DNA from: Phycisphaeraceae bacterium
GTDB taxonomy: Bacteria; Planctomycetota; Phycisphaerae; Phycisphaerales; Phycisphaeraceae
NCBI GenBank assembly: GCA_028277745.1
Contig: JANQFR010000065.1
Span: forward strand, 1-64,000
Length of the DNA: 64,000 bases
Direction: 5' to 3'
In this document: positions 26,846 through 35,745 of the stretch, one piece after another
Position numbering within the stretch: position 1 is the first letter of the stretch
Layout of the letters: the number at the start of each line of letters is the position of its first letter
Notes under the pieces: generated by a model
Told to the model about the DNA's origin: nothing
What the model saw: only the letters and a program-made list of their open reading frames with translations
Database searches by the model: none
Program-made: the position numbers and the translations under genes

Positions 26846-28543
26846 ATGATCCGACCCAGAATTCTCTCAACCTCGTGTGTTGTAGCGTGCCTGACGCTCC
26901 TCGCCATGACCGGGCACGGCGTACACGCCGACTTTGTCTGGCTCGACGACAGCTTGCGCACGAATGACAACTGGTCGGACCCGGCCAACTGGGAGGGCGG
27001 CGTCGCGCCGGGCGCCGTGGTTACCGAAGAGGTTGTTTTCCCCACCACCACCGGGACTTGGGGCACGTCCAAGCTGGACGACGGTGACCGCGAGCTTCAA
27101 GCTGGGCTCCGCATCGATCGTTTCCGCAGCGCCGGCACGTTGGACCTGGGCGGCAACACCCTGAGCATCACGGGCGGCGTCAGCTCGATGGGCGGCGGCA
27201 GGGTCTCCGTCACCGTGACCAACGGCACGATGGTCTTCGGTTCGTTGAGCAACGCCGTCTCGACCAGTTTCTTCGACACCAATTTCAGCAGCGCGAATGA
27301 CATCGCGGGCCGGAACGTCACGTTTACCGACACGAGCACCGTCGACTTCCGTAACGTGAATGATTTCGTCATGGCGTTGGGACGGTTCAACGTCGGGACG
27401 GTGCCCGTCACGGTTGATCTCAGCGCCGCATCGGTCGTGAACAACGAGATCGCGTTGAATAACGACATGATCATTGGCCGGTACATCACCACCAATACCG
27501 CTTCGGCCACGATGGTTGACGGCACGGTGAAGCTCGCCGCCTCTCTCACCAGGCTGAGTGTGGGCAATCGGCTGGTCCTCGGAGAAAACCTGCGCAACAA
27601 TCTGACCACCGCCACCACTAACGGAACGCTCGATCTGGGCGGCGGCGCTTCGCTCGATCTGGACGCGGGCAGCCTGGTCCTCGGCCGCGGCGACAGGGCC
27701 TCCGGCTCGATCGTCAACCTCCCGACGGTCCTTAACCTGTCCGTCGGCTCACTCGCGTCACGCGGCGTGATTCAGGTCGGCTATAACGACACCATTCAAG
27801 GCAGCGCCGCCGGGCCCAGCACGGACACCCCGGCCGTGGGGTCGCTGACCTCGCTTGGGGGCGCGTTCGACGCCTACCTCACCGAGCTTCGGATCGGCGA
27901 GAACACCCAGTTGAGCGGCACGGGCGGCGCCGCGACCGGCACGATGGACATGTCCGCCGCGGTCCTGGGCGTGCTTGACATCTCCGGCGATGCGGTCATC
28001 GGGAAAGGCCTCAAAGGCGTCGGCGTGCTCCGGCTCACCGGCGATACGGCGGCCGTTGGCCAGGCCAATAGCGCGAACCTGAATGTCGGCTCGACCAGCG
28101 ACGGGTCAAGCGGTCTGCTCGAACTGACCAACGTCCGTTGGGCGGTCAGCGGCGCCGTGGTGATTGAAGGTTCCAGCGGCTCCGACTTGGGGCGGGTCGT
28201 TACGAACGTGAGCGGTTTGTCCAGCGGTTTGGACCTGGGCGCCGCGGCGACGCTGAGTGTCGGAACCGATGGACGCATCGAGATCGTGTTTTCCGACCCG
28301 TCTGAAGATGCGGATGGGATTTACTGGGGTTTGCGTTGGAGTGGAGACCATGTGGCGGAGCTTCAGGCTCTGGCCAGCGCGGGTCTGCTGACCTGGGATG
28401 ACTCCCTGTTGACCCTTGGCGACGCTAGTATTTTCGAAGCCGGCGGGGTGACTTACGTCGGCCTGGTCATTCCTGAGCCGGCATCGGTGGTTTTGGGGAT
28501 CATGGGTGCGGTTCTATTGGCCGGCCGGCGCGGGCGATGCTAA
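26846..28543 (+). CDS. PEP-CTERM sorted beta-solenoid-like protein 2
   Basis: The 565-aa product has a signal peptide, a long Gly/Thr/Ala/Ser-rich region of short beta strands (about residues 45-530) like autotransporter passenger repeats, and a C-terminal PEP-CTERM signal (IPEPASVVLG, hydrophobic helix, RRGRC end). ATG 26846 follows AGGAGG, the same strong site as the previous gene (both leaders read CAGGAGGAT then a start). The two genes form a pair and their products likely end on the cell surface or in an exopolymer matrix. An in-frame start at 26807 would add 13 residues before the signal. Confidence 0.85.
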   Translation: MIRPRILSTSCVVACLTLLAMTGHGVHADFVWLDDSLRTNDNWSDPANWEGGVAPGAVVTEEVVFPTTTGTWGTSKLDDGDRELQAGLRIDRFRSAGTLDLGGNTLSITGGVSSMGGGRVSVTVTNGTMVFGSLSNAVSTSFFDTNFSSANDIAGRNVTFTDTSTVDFRNVNDFVMALGRFNVGTVPVTVDLSAASVVNNEIALNNDMIIGRYITTNTASATMVDGTVKLAASLTRLSVGNRLVLGENLRNNLTTATTNGTLDLGGGASLDLDAGSLVLGRGDRASGSIVNLPTVLNLSVGSLASRGVIQVGYNDTIQGSAAGPSTDTPAVGSLTSLGGAFDAYLTELRIGENTQLSGTGGAATGTMDMSAAVLGVLDISGDAVIGKGLKGVGVLRLTGDTAAVGQANSANLNVGSTSDGSSGLLELTNVRWAVSGAVVIEGSSGSDLGRVVTNVSGLSSGLDLGAAATLSVGTDGRIEIVFSDPSEDADGIYWGLRWSGDHVAELQALASAGLLTWDDSLLTLGDASIFEAGGVTYVGLVIPEPASVVLGIMGAVLLAGRRGRC

Positions 28544-28554
28544 AGTTGATTTGC

Positions 28555-28584
28555 CTAAGCCGCGCATACGCATGCGGGGTTTAG
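28555..28584. terminator. Hairpin between convergent genes
   Basis: Arms of 13 bases (CTAAGCCGCGCAT against ATGCGGGGTTTAG) pair at about 11 positions plus one possible G-U pair around a four-base loop. It lies between the 3' ends of the PEP-CTERM and the permease genes, as a bidirectional terminator would, but it lacks a T-tract. Confidence 0.5.
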
Positions 28585-28621
28585 ACGTTGTCGGCGCCGC
28601 GCTTTCCTTTGCGGGTTGCAC

Positions 28622-30388
28622 TCATTTTTCCGTCGGCACCACGATGCCGCGCATGATCGTGCGTTGTGTGAAGAGAAACACGAACAGCGTCGGGATGGAG
28701 GCCAGGACCACCGAGGCGTACACGCCCGCGCTCGACGCGCGTTGCTGGTACTGAAAAAGCCAGACGCTGATGAGCCACATGTCCGGGTCCGGCGCCACCA
28801 GGAGCGGGTACAAGAACATCATGTAGGCGCTGGTGAACGTGCCGAGCGCGAGCACGGCGAGGATCGGCTTGCTCAGCGCCATGGTGATCTGAAAGAACAT
28901 ACGGGTTTCCGACGCGCCGTCGATGCGGGCCGCCTCGTAGAGCTCCCGCGGCAGGCTGTCGAAGAACCCCTTGAGCAGAAAGATCATGTACCCGTTGGCG
29001 AGCAGCGGGAGCACCAGCGCGACGAACGTGTTGAGCAGGCCCATCTGGCGGAGCATGATGAACTGCGGGATCAGCGTCACCATCGGCGGAAACGCCATCG
29101 TGGCCATCAGGAAAAGCAGCACCTTGTAGGTGCTGGGCAGCTGGAAGCGCGACATCGCGTAGGCCGCCATCGGGTTGATGAGCAGGGACAGGACAATGGC
29201 CAAGGTGCAGAAGATGACGGTGTTGAGAAGCGCTCGTCCCTGGAACACCAGTTCATCGAGGACGTTGATGTAGTTGCGCAGCGTATACGTCCACCGCAAC
29301 GATGTCACGTGATCCAGAACGTGGTTGTATTCCAACTCGGCCGTCGCCGCCGGCAGAGCGGCCTGCCCGAAAACGTATTCAGGGCCGACCAGCCGGAGGT
29401 TTTCGACCGGCTGAGACTCTAAAAACTGCTGGTAATGCCGGCGTTGAGGCCCGCTGAGCCAAGTCTTGCCGTCGGGCAACGGCTCTGACTGCTGAAGCCC
29501 CAGTGTGTCTGCCAGGAAGTCGTCGTATTGTTCCTGGCTCGCCCCCTCCACGGTGATAAACGACGGGTTCAGTTCTTCGTTGACAAACTCGATCCACTCC
29601 GTGCGGAGTTGAGGCTGATCCTCGCCGGGCACGGCCGCGGGCAGGTGGAAGTCGGCGTAGTCTTCGAGGGCGACGGTATGATGCTTGTTGTATTCCCCCG
29701 TGTCGGAGCGGCCGTATTGCGGGTAGATCATGGTCTCGAGAAAGCGGCCGGTGAGCGAGACCAGTTGGCGCGTGGCGGGAGGCGCCTCGTTGAGCATCTC
29801 AAAATAGGCGTCGAACATCGCGCCGCCGGGATGGTCGTACCGCCGGCTGGCCCAGTCGGGAACCGCCAGGACGACGGCTTGCCAGTTGGCGACCGGGGCG
29901 CCGACATCGCGTGAAAACGCATCGAGGTCGCCGTCGAAGCGTTCGGACAGGCGGCTGCGCAGCTCACGGAGATTCTCCGGCACGGTGCGGACGCCGTAGA
30001 TCCCGCCGAGGTTCTGCCAGTGGATCGGCAGGTCGGGTTGTTTCAGGAAGTCCTCCAGTTTCCTGACCTGCTCGGGGTCCGTTTGCGAGCTGTCCCATGC
30101 CGGGTCGCGGAAGCTGAAGTGGCGTTGCGCATGAGCGCGGTTGAAGGCATTGATGTCCTGGTTGTATTTGGTTTCGAGGTATTTGCGGTACAGCGTGTCG
30201 TCATCGATCCAGAACCGGGGGATCAGGTCCAGGTCGGCCTCATCGATCTCACTGCGGACCGATCCCGACAGCATCACGCCGAACGGGTACACCATGGTCA
30301 GGGAGCCGAGGAGCAACACGACAATGATGGAGCCGTGGATCATCCGGCCCCGTGCGCTTTTCGATTCAACGTGTCCGATGATTGGCAT
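28622..30388 (-). CDS. Carbohydrate ABC importer permease (MalG-like) with ~300-aa inserted extracytoplasmic domain
   Basis: The 588-aa product is twice the usual MalG size. TM1 is at about residues 18-40; a soluble domain of about 300 residues (about 45-345) follows; then come the MalG-type TM segments and the EAA motif (EAARIDGASETRMFF, about 484-498) that contacts the ATPase. The insert lies on the periplasmic side and has no recognisable family. It is encoded three bases after the SBP-permease fusion gene, so the pair forms the two permease halves of one CUT1 importer. No ATPase lies nearby; an MsmX-like shared ATPase elsewhere is inferred. Confidence 0.88.
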   Translation of the reverse strand: MPIIGHVESKSARGRMIHGSIIVVLLLGSLTMVYPFGVMLSGSVRSEIDEADLDLIPRFWIDDDTLYRKYLETKYNQDINAFNRAHAQRHFSFRDPAWDSSQTDPEQVRKLEDFLKQPDLPIHWQNLGGIYGVRTVPENLRELRSRLSERFDGDLDAFSRDVGAPVANWQAVVLAVPDWASRRYDHPGGAMFDAYFEMLNEAPPATRQLVSLTGRFLETMIYPQYGRSDTGEYNKHHTVALEDYADFHLPAAVPGEDQPQLRTEWIEFVNEELNPSFITVEGASQEQYDDFLADTLGLQQSEPLPDGKTWLSGPQRRHYQQFLESQPVENLRLVGPEYVFGQAALPAATAELEYNHVLDHVTSLRWTYTLRNYINVLDELVFQGRALLNTVIFCTLAIVLSLLINPMAAYAMSRFQLPSTYKVLLFLMATMAFPPMVTLIPQFIMLRQMGLLNTFVALVLPLLANGYMIFLLKGFFDSLPRELYEAARIDGASETRMFFQITMALSKPILAVLALGTFTSAYMMFLYPLLVAPDPDMWLISVWLFQYQQRASSAGVYASVVLASIPTLFVFLFTQRTIMRGIVVPTEK

Positions 30389-30391
30389 GGC

Positions 30392-33148
30392 TTATCGTTT
30401 CCCTTCCGCCGCACCGCCCGCGGAGAACTCGGCCCGCGTGAGCATCTTGAGCTGGTAGGCGGTGAAGCCGACCAGGAGGACGCCCAGCAGCCAGGCCATG
30501 GCCGTGCCGATGCCGAATCTCAGGTCCATGAATGTCCGGATGAAAATCTCCAGGGCGAGGATCATCGTCGCGTCATTGGGGCCGCCGCCGGTGAGCGCGA
30601 GGATGTAGTCGGTGCCGCCCTTGAACGCGCCGACCACCGCGGCGATGAACTGGATACCGATGAGGAATTTGAGGCGGGGCAGCGTGATGTAGCAGACTTT
30701 GTGCCACACCCCCGCCCCATCGATGTCGGCCGCCTCGTACAGGTCGGCCGGCACGGTCTTGAGCGCGGCCAGGTAAAGCAGGCAGCCCGGCCCGGCGCCG
30801 GCCCACACGGTCGGCAACACCACGCAGAACATCGCCATCTCTGGCGAGGAAATCCATCGCAGCGGCGTCAGGTTGAACCCGCCCACCGCGTTCGATACCC
30901 CGACCGTGCCCGTGAACAGCAACCAGCCCGTCACGCCGATGAACGTGGCCGCGACCAGCCAGACCGCGGCTTTGATGACCCCACTCATCTCCTGCATCTT
31001 GATCGGCAGCCAGATCAGCAGGCCGATGAGGCTCAGCCACAGCCCGGCCGCCACCCACTTCAGGATGGTGGCGATCACGGGGTTCAGACGGTTGATGCTC
31101 AGGATCAGCTGATTGAGCACCCCGTATTCGCCCGGGTCGTAGAGCTGCTTCCAGAGAAACATAATGATCACGCCGCTGATGATCGCCGGCAGGTAAAACA
31201 GCGTCCGGAACACGTATTTGAGGAACGACGTCGGCACCTCGTCGAGCAGGATCGCCAGGAGGATCGGCGGCCAGAAGCCCAACGCGATCGTCAGGGTGAC
31301 GAAGTAGATCGTCCGGCCCAGCCCCATCCAGAAGTCGGGGTCGTAGAGCACTTCAGCGAAGTTATCCAGCCCCACAAAGCTACTTTCAATCACCAGCCGG
31401 TAATCGGTGAAAGCCAGCATCAACCCGCCGGTCAGCGGGACGTACAGCCACCCCAGCGTCAGCGCCAGGGCGGGCAGGAGCAGCGCCCACGCCGCCCACC
31501 GGCCTCGACGGGCGGCGCCCTCGGTGGAGACCGGCGCCGCGTGCGTGAAGTAACGCCACAGCTTCACCCCGCCCCACAAAAACACCACGATGATGCCAGT
31601 CACAACCACGCCCGCCACGATCCTCCGCCAACGCATCTGATCCGGCGGGATGATCCCCAGCAGTTTGATGTTGGCCTGTTCCACCGAATCCTTGAGCAAG
31701 GCGTGGATCTGGTCGATCGCATCGTCCCGCGGCGTGTCCGCCAGGTCCAACTCCAACGCCTCCTGAATCGGCTCGGACATGTAGCGGTAGATGTGCTGCG
31801 TGTTGCGGCCGTAGGGTTCGGGCACGCCGTCGGCCAGGGCGGCGTCGAACGCCTGTTTCCATCCTTTGGGGACCCGGCGCAGCAGCCGGTCGTAGCCGAA
31901 TTTCTCCAGCAGGTCGGGGCTGACGAACTGCCCGAACCCGTTTTCGACATACACCTGGGTGCGGATCCGTTGGGCTTCTTCGCTCGTGACAAACCAGATG
32001 TAACGCATCACGGCGAGTTGCTGCTGGGGCGAGGCGTCGCTGAACACGCCCAGCATCTGACAGTTCAGCTCGCTGCCGCGTATCCCGCCCGGAGACAGGG
32101 GCACCGGCGCGATCCCAACCAGTTGCGGGTTCAGGTCGGCCAGCAACTCCTCGTTGAGGTATCCGAACCGCATCGCGACCTGGCCGCGCTTCCACATCAG
32201 GCTCAGTTCGTTGGCGCCGATCTTCACCGCCCCCGGGATCACCCGGCCGTCGCGTTCAAACGGCTGTTGCGCCAACCGCCAAAAGTATTCGACCGCTTCC
32301 GCCGCGCCGCGGCTGTCGTAGGCGGCGCTCCACAAGCCATCCTCTCCCCGCTTCACCGCCCGCGCCGCGTTGGACACGAGCAGCGAGTACACCCCCCAGC
32401 TGAGGGTCTGTCCCCCCGAGATCATCAGCCCGTACTGTTGGCGCTCCGGAACGGTCAGCCGGCGAGCCATGTCCAGCATCTGATCCCAGTCCGCCGGCGC
32501 TTGATCGGGGTTCAGCCCCGCTTCGTAGAACAGGTCTTTGCGGTAGATCAGCGCCATGATCAGGGTGCTGGTCGGGATGGCCCACACGTGCTTGCCGGAC
32601 CGCTGGTCGCTCTCGTCTTCCCGGTACACCACCTCCCACGCCTGGCGGGGCGTTCGTTGTCGGATCAACGCGATCGCTTCATCGATCTCGGCCGCCGTCG
32701 GATCGGCCAGCCATTGCCCCTTGTCATCGGTCTGCCGCGTCCGTTCATCAGGGCTGCGCATCCTCGCCAGCAGGATCTCGAGCGGCTCGAGGAACCCTTG
32801 CTCGATGTAAGTGGATGACTTGCGGAAATTGACATAGATCGCGTGCGGCGGGATCCCGGCCGCGATCGCCATCAGCGGACCGCTGTCCATCCCGGTCGAC
32901 CCCTGGGCCGCGGGCATGGTGAATCGTTCGATCTCGATGTTGGGGTAACGCTCAAAAAACGCCTGCAGCACCGCTCGTTGCGCCACGGACGCCACGGCCG
33001 TCGAACTGGGGTTCGGCACCCCCTGGGCGCGGAACCGGATGGTTTCGTCGCCAAACGTCGGCAGCGTCAGCATCACGGCCGATAGCGCGGCGAATACAAC
33101 CGTCACTCGGCTCGAGAGGCATGCGGTGCGCCATGACAGGATCTTCAT
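30392..33148 (-). CDS. Fused solute-binding protein and MalF-like permease of a CUT1 sugar importer
   Basis: The 918-aa product has a signal peptide, then an extracellular solute-binding protein family 1 domain (about 35-480; KHVWAIPTSTLIMALIYRKD, WDQMLDMARRLT and similar). A hydrophobic segment follows at about 510-530 and then a MalF-type permease with the EAA motif (YEAADIDGAGVWHKV, about 803-818). In most importers the binding protein is a separate subunit. ATG 33148 is chosen because TTAGGAGTG lies just upstream. Its first TM segment is absent or replaced by the binding domain's anchor. It is followed after three bases by the MalG-like gene. This is a real fusion unless a sequencing error joined two frames, which the clean linker argues against. 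Confidence 0.9.
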   Translation of the reverse strand: MKILSWRTACLSSRVTVVFAALSAVMLTLPTFGDETIRFRAQGVPNPSSTAVASVAQRAVLQAFFERYPNIEIERFTMPAAQGSTGMDSGPLMAIAAGIPPHAIYVNFRKSSTYIEQGFLEPLEILLARMRSPDERTRQTDDKGQWLADPTAAEIDEAIALIRQRTPRQAWEVVYREDESDQRSGKHVWAIPTSTLIMALIYRKDLFYEAGLNPDQAPADWDQMLDMARRLTVPERQQYGLMISGGQTLSWGVYSLLVSNAARAVKRGEDGLWSAAYDSRGAAEAVEYFWRLAQQPFERDGRVIPGAVKIGANELSLMWKRGQVAMRFGYLNEELLADLNPQLVGIAPVPLSPGGIRGSELNCQMLGVFSDASPQQQLAVMRYIWFVTSEEAQRIRTQVYVENGFGQFVSPDLLEKFGYDRLLRRVPKGWKQAFDAALADGVPEPYGRNTQHIYRYMSEPIQEALELDLADTPRDDAIDQIHALLKDSVEQANIKLLGIIPPDQMRWRRIVAGVVVTGIIVVFLWGGVKLWRYFTHAAPVSTEGAARRGRWAAWALLLPALALTLGWLYVPLTGGLMLAFTDYRLVIESSFVGLDNFAEVLYDPDFWMGLGRTIYFVTLTIALGFWPPILLAILLDEVPTSFLKYVFRTLFYLPAIISGVIIMFLWKQLYDPGEYGVLNQLILSINRLNPVIATILKWVAAGLWLSLIGLLIWLPIKMQEMSGVIKAAVWLVAATFIGVTGWLLFTGTVGVSNAVGGFNLTPLRWISSPEMAMFCVVLPTVWAGAGPGCLLYLAALKTVPADLYEAADIDGAGVWHKVCYITLPRLKFLIGIQFIAAVVGAFKGGTDYILALTGGGPNDATMILALEIFIRTFMDLRFGIGTAMAWLLGVLLVGFTAYQLKMLTRAEFSAGGAAEGKR

Positions 33149-33430
33149 CAACACTCCTAATAGCGTGGTCGGCGGCCAACCTCGCCGAAAAGCGCGCCTT
33201 TCATTTCAATCAGGCCGTGATGCGGTTCGTTGCCGGTTCTTTCAGATACGGCGTCCGTATGTCGGCTTGTCCGGCAAATCCGCATGAAAGACCTTGGCAT
33301 CGTGCCCCTCTCGTCTTTTCATTGATCCAATCAATGGCGGCGACTGGTCCGGCGCCGTTGGCGAGGTCAAGGATTGTACAACGGCGAGTTGTATTCGGCT
33401 GCAGGCTTTGTGATCTCAGTTCGGCGTTTG
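33149..33430 (-). promoter_or_regulatory. Control region of the importer operon
   Basis: A 282-base gap between the threonine-lyase-like gene and the importer fusion gene, both on the minus strand. It contains a perfect inverted repeat at 33246-33260 (ATACGG, CGT, CCGTAT), spaced like a LacI- or GntR-type operator, about 100 bases before the importer start codon. No long frame with a ribosome site is present. Confidence 0.45.
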
Positions 33431-34669
33431 TCATGTCGTTATCGACTGCACGTGGAAGCCGTGGGACAGCAATTGTCGGCAGACGCTGGCGTGATGTTGG
33501 TGGTCATCGGTTTCGATCACCACGTGCACAACAACGCGGGCCATGTCCGGGCCGGCGAAGGCGCGGTCGTGACGGATGTCCTGGACCGAGGCCCCGGCGT
33601 CGGCCAGGGCGCGGGTCAGCTCCGCAAGCCCGCCGGGCCGATCGCTGATGTTGATCTGCAGCCGGTGGAGGCGTCCATCGGCGGCCAAACCGTGTTCGAT
33701 CACGCGATGCAGCGTTGCCGGATCGACGTTCCCGCCGCACAGCGGCAGCACGACGTTTTGGCCCTTCAGCTCATCCAGCTGGCCGCTCAGGATCGCCGCC
33801 AAAGGCGCCGCGCCGGCGCCCTCCACCACCGCTTTCTCCAGCTCCAGCAGCCGCAACATCGCCAGCGCCAGCGCGGCCTCATCGACCTGAATCACGCGGT
33901 CGACCAGCGTCCGGCTGGCGGTGAACGCATTGTCTCCGACGCGCCCCACCGCCAGGCCATCGGCCAGGGTCGGTTGCGGTTCGATCGGAACCGGGCCGCC
34001 CGCCTGCAGCGCGGCGGTGTAGCTGGGCGCGCGTGTCGGCTCGACCCCGATGATCTTGACCCCCGGATGCGTCGCCTTGACGGCGACGGCGACGCCCGCG
34101 ATCAACCCGGCGCCGCCGATGGGGACCACCAGCGCGTCGAGTTCAGGCGCCTGATCGAGCACTTCCAGGCCCAGCGTGCCCTGACCGGCGATCACCGACG
34201 CGTCATCGTAGCCGTGGATGTAGGTCAGCCCCTGGTCTTGCGCCAATTCATCCGCCCGTTGCCGTGCTTCGGCGAACGAGTCGCCCCACAAGACGACGGT
34301 CGCCTTGAGCCGGCGGCAGGCGGCGGCCTTGACCAGCGGGGCGAACCGCGGCATGACCACGGTCACCGGGATGTCCAGGCGCCGGCCGTGGTGCGCCAAC
34401 GCCAGGGCGTGGTTCCCCGCCGACGCCGCGATCACGCCGCAACGCCGATGCTGCGGGTCGAGCAGCGCCAGCGCATTGGCGGCCCCGCGCTCCTTGAAGC
34501 TGCCGCTGCGCTGCAGGTATTCCAGCTTGCAGCGGATGTGGCAGCCGGTCAGTTCGCTCAAGGCGATCGACTCGGGGCAGGGCGTCACGGCGACCATCCC
34601 GGCCAGACGCGTCCGGGCCGCGTCGATCGCGTCTCGGGAAACCGGGCTGGGCGAGGCGGTGATTGTCAT
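33431..34669 (-). CDS. Threonine ammonia-lyase-like PLP enzyme with C-terminal ACT domain
   Basis: The 412-aa product has the PLP-binding lysine K59 in SGSFKERGA, the SAGNHALALA motif, the VPIGGAGLIAG phosphate loop, and a C-terminal ACT-type domain of about 75 residues (LQINISDRPGGLAELTR). This is the IlvA/TdcB architecture: deamination of threonine or serine to a 2-oxo acid. Its start at 34669 overlaps the stop of the DapA-type gene as ATGA, so the two are translationally coupled. Within a sugar operon it could instead deaminate a hydroxy-amino acid derived from a sugar, such as an aminosugar acid; that is inference. Confidence 0.85.
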   Translation of the reverse strand: MTITASPSPVSRDAIDAARTRLAGMVAVTPCPESIALSELTGCHIRCKLEYLQRSGSFKERGAANALALLDPQHRRCGVIAASAGNHALALAHHGRRLDIPVTVVMPRFAPLVKAAACRRLKATVVLWGDSFAEARQRADELAQDQGLTYIHGYDDASVIAGQGTLGLEVLDQAPELDALVVPIGGAGLIAGVAVAVKATHPGVKIIGVEPTRAPSYTAALQAGGPVPIEPQPTLADGLAVGRVGDNAFTASRTLVDRVIQVDEAALALAMLRLLELEKAVVEGAGAAPLAAILSGQLDELKGQNVVLPLCGGNVDPATLHRVIEHGLAADGRLHRLQINISDRPGGLAELTRALADAGASVQDIRHDRAFAGPDMARVVVHVVIETDDHQHHASVCRQLLSHGFHVQSITT

Positions 34670-35745
34670 CCGGTGAGCCATCGATCTCGGTGTTCAGCGA
34701 CAAAGGCGTCATCGTTGAGGTGCGGATAGGCGGCGTAGACCCGATCGATCTCCTCGGCCTGACCCGGCCCGAGCGTTTCATCGGGGTTCAGGCACCAGAC
34801 GCCTTCGAGCAGTCCCTGCCGACGCAGCACCTCGTGCAGCCCGGCGATGCAGCCGCGGAACCGGTTGGCCGCGTCAAAGAACGCCGCGTTCGCGTCGGTC
34901 ACCTCGATCGCCTGGGCCAACAGGTCGGCCGACACGCCGCCCCCCGCCCGGACGGCTGCGCGGCATCGCTCCAGCAACTCGACCGCCCGCCTGGTCCACA
35001 CCGACCAGTGCCCCAGCAGCCCGCCGACGATGCGGCGCTCCACGTGCCCGTCGCCGACCTTGATGCGGTGCGGCGTCAGCAGGTCCATGACGATGTTGTC
35101 GTCGTTGCCGGTGTACAGGGCGATGTCGTCCCGGCCGGATTCCGCGACGGCCCGCACCACGTCCAGGGTCTGATACCGATTAAAGGGCGCCATCTTGATC
35201 GCGATCAATCCCGGCAACTCCGCGAGCCGCCGCCAGAACCGGTAGGGCAGCACCCGGCCCCCCACCGCGGGCTGGAGGTAGAAACCGATGACGGGGATCA
35301 CGGCGCTCACCTCTCGGCAGTGCTCAATGAGCTGGTCATCATCTTCATCCTTGAGGGCCGCCAATGATAACAAACCCGCGTGATACCCGAGGTCCCGCAG
35401 CTGTTTGGACTCGGCCACGGCCTGCGCGGTCCGCCCCGTGACGCCGCCGATACGCACCAAAGGCTCGTCGCGCCCGGCGTCGCCCCGATCCATCTCTTCT
35501 TTCGCCAAGGCGAGCACCGGCTCGAACAACCCGTACCGCGGGTCGCGGATCTCAAACTGCGTGGTGTGCACGCCGACCGCCAGCCCGCCCGAACCCGCCT
35601 CGATGTAGTAACGCGACAGGGCGCGCTGGCGACGCTCATCCAGCTTCCGGTTCGCGTCCAGGGCGAGCGGGTGCGCAGGGATCGCCGTCCCGCGCTGAAG
35701 CACCGCCTCGGCCCGCTCGGCGGCCATCGGGTCAAAACCTGCCAT
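34666..35745 (-). CDS. DapA-family (dihydrodipicolinate synthase-like) aldolase/lyase 1
   Basis: The 359-aa product resembles the N-acetylneuraminate lyase/DHDPS superfamily of Schiff-base (alpha/beta)8 enzymes that cleave or form 2-keto-3-deoxy acids. The likely Schiff-base lysine lies in LIAIKMAPF (about residue 185) and the partner Tyr in IGFYLQP (about residue 157). It is longer than typical DHDPS (about 295 aa). ATG 35745 follows GAGGTG; a GTG at 35748 is an alternative. It overlaps the upstream dehydrogenase/epimerase gene by 14 bases, and its stop overlaps the lyase start as ATGA. The substrate is unknown. Confidence 0.8.
   Translation of the reverse strand: MAGFDPMAAERAEAVLQRGTAIPAHPLALDANRKLDERRQRALSRYYIEAGSGGLAVGVHTTQFEIRDPRYGLFEPVLALAKEEMDRGDAGRDEPLVRIGGVTGRTAQAVAESKQLRDLGYHAGLLSLAALKDEDDDQLIEHCREVSAVIPVIGFYLQPAVGGRVLPYRFWRRLAELPGLIAIKMAPFNRYQTLDVVRAVAESGRDDIALYTGNDDNIVMDLLTPHRIKVGDGHVERRIVGGLLGHWSVWTRRAVELLERCRAAVRAGGGVSADLLAQAIEVTDANAAFFDAANRFRGCIAGLHEVLRRQGLLEGVWCLNPDETLGPGQAEEIDRVYAAYPHLNDDAFVAEHRDRWLTG

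Noticed and set aside
30020..32818. A 932-codon open frame on the plus strand opposite the importer genes
   Set aside because: It spans the junction of two well-supported genes, is rich in His/Arg/Gln/Asp in a way typical of high-GC antisense frames, and matches no domain.
30392..33148. Fusion gene as an artefact of two merged frames
   Set aside because: The linker is in frame with a hydrophobic anchor, and codon use is even over the whole length. Still listed as needing a check in the findings.
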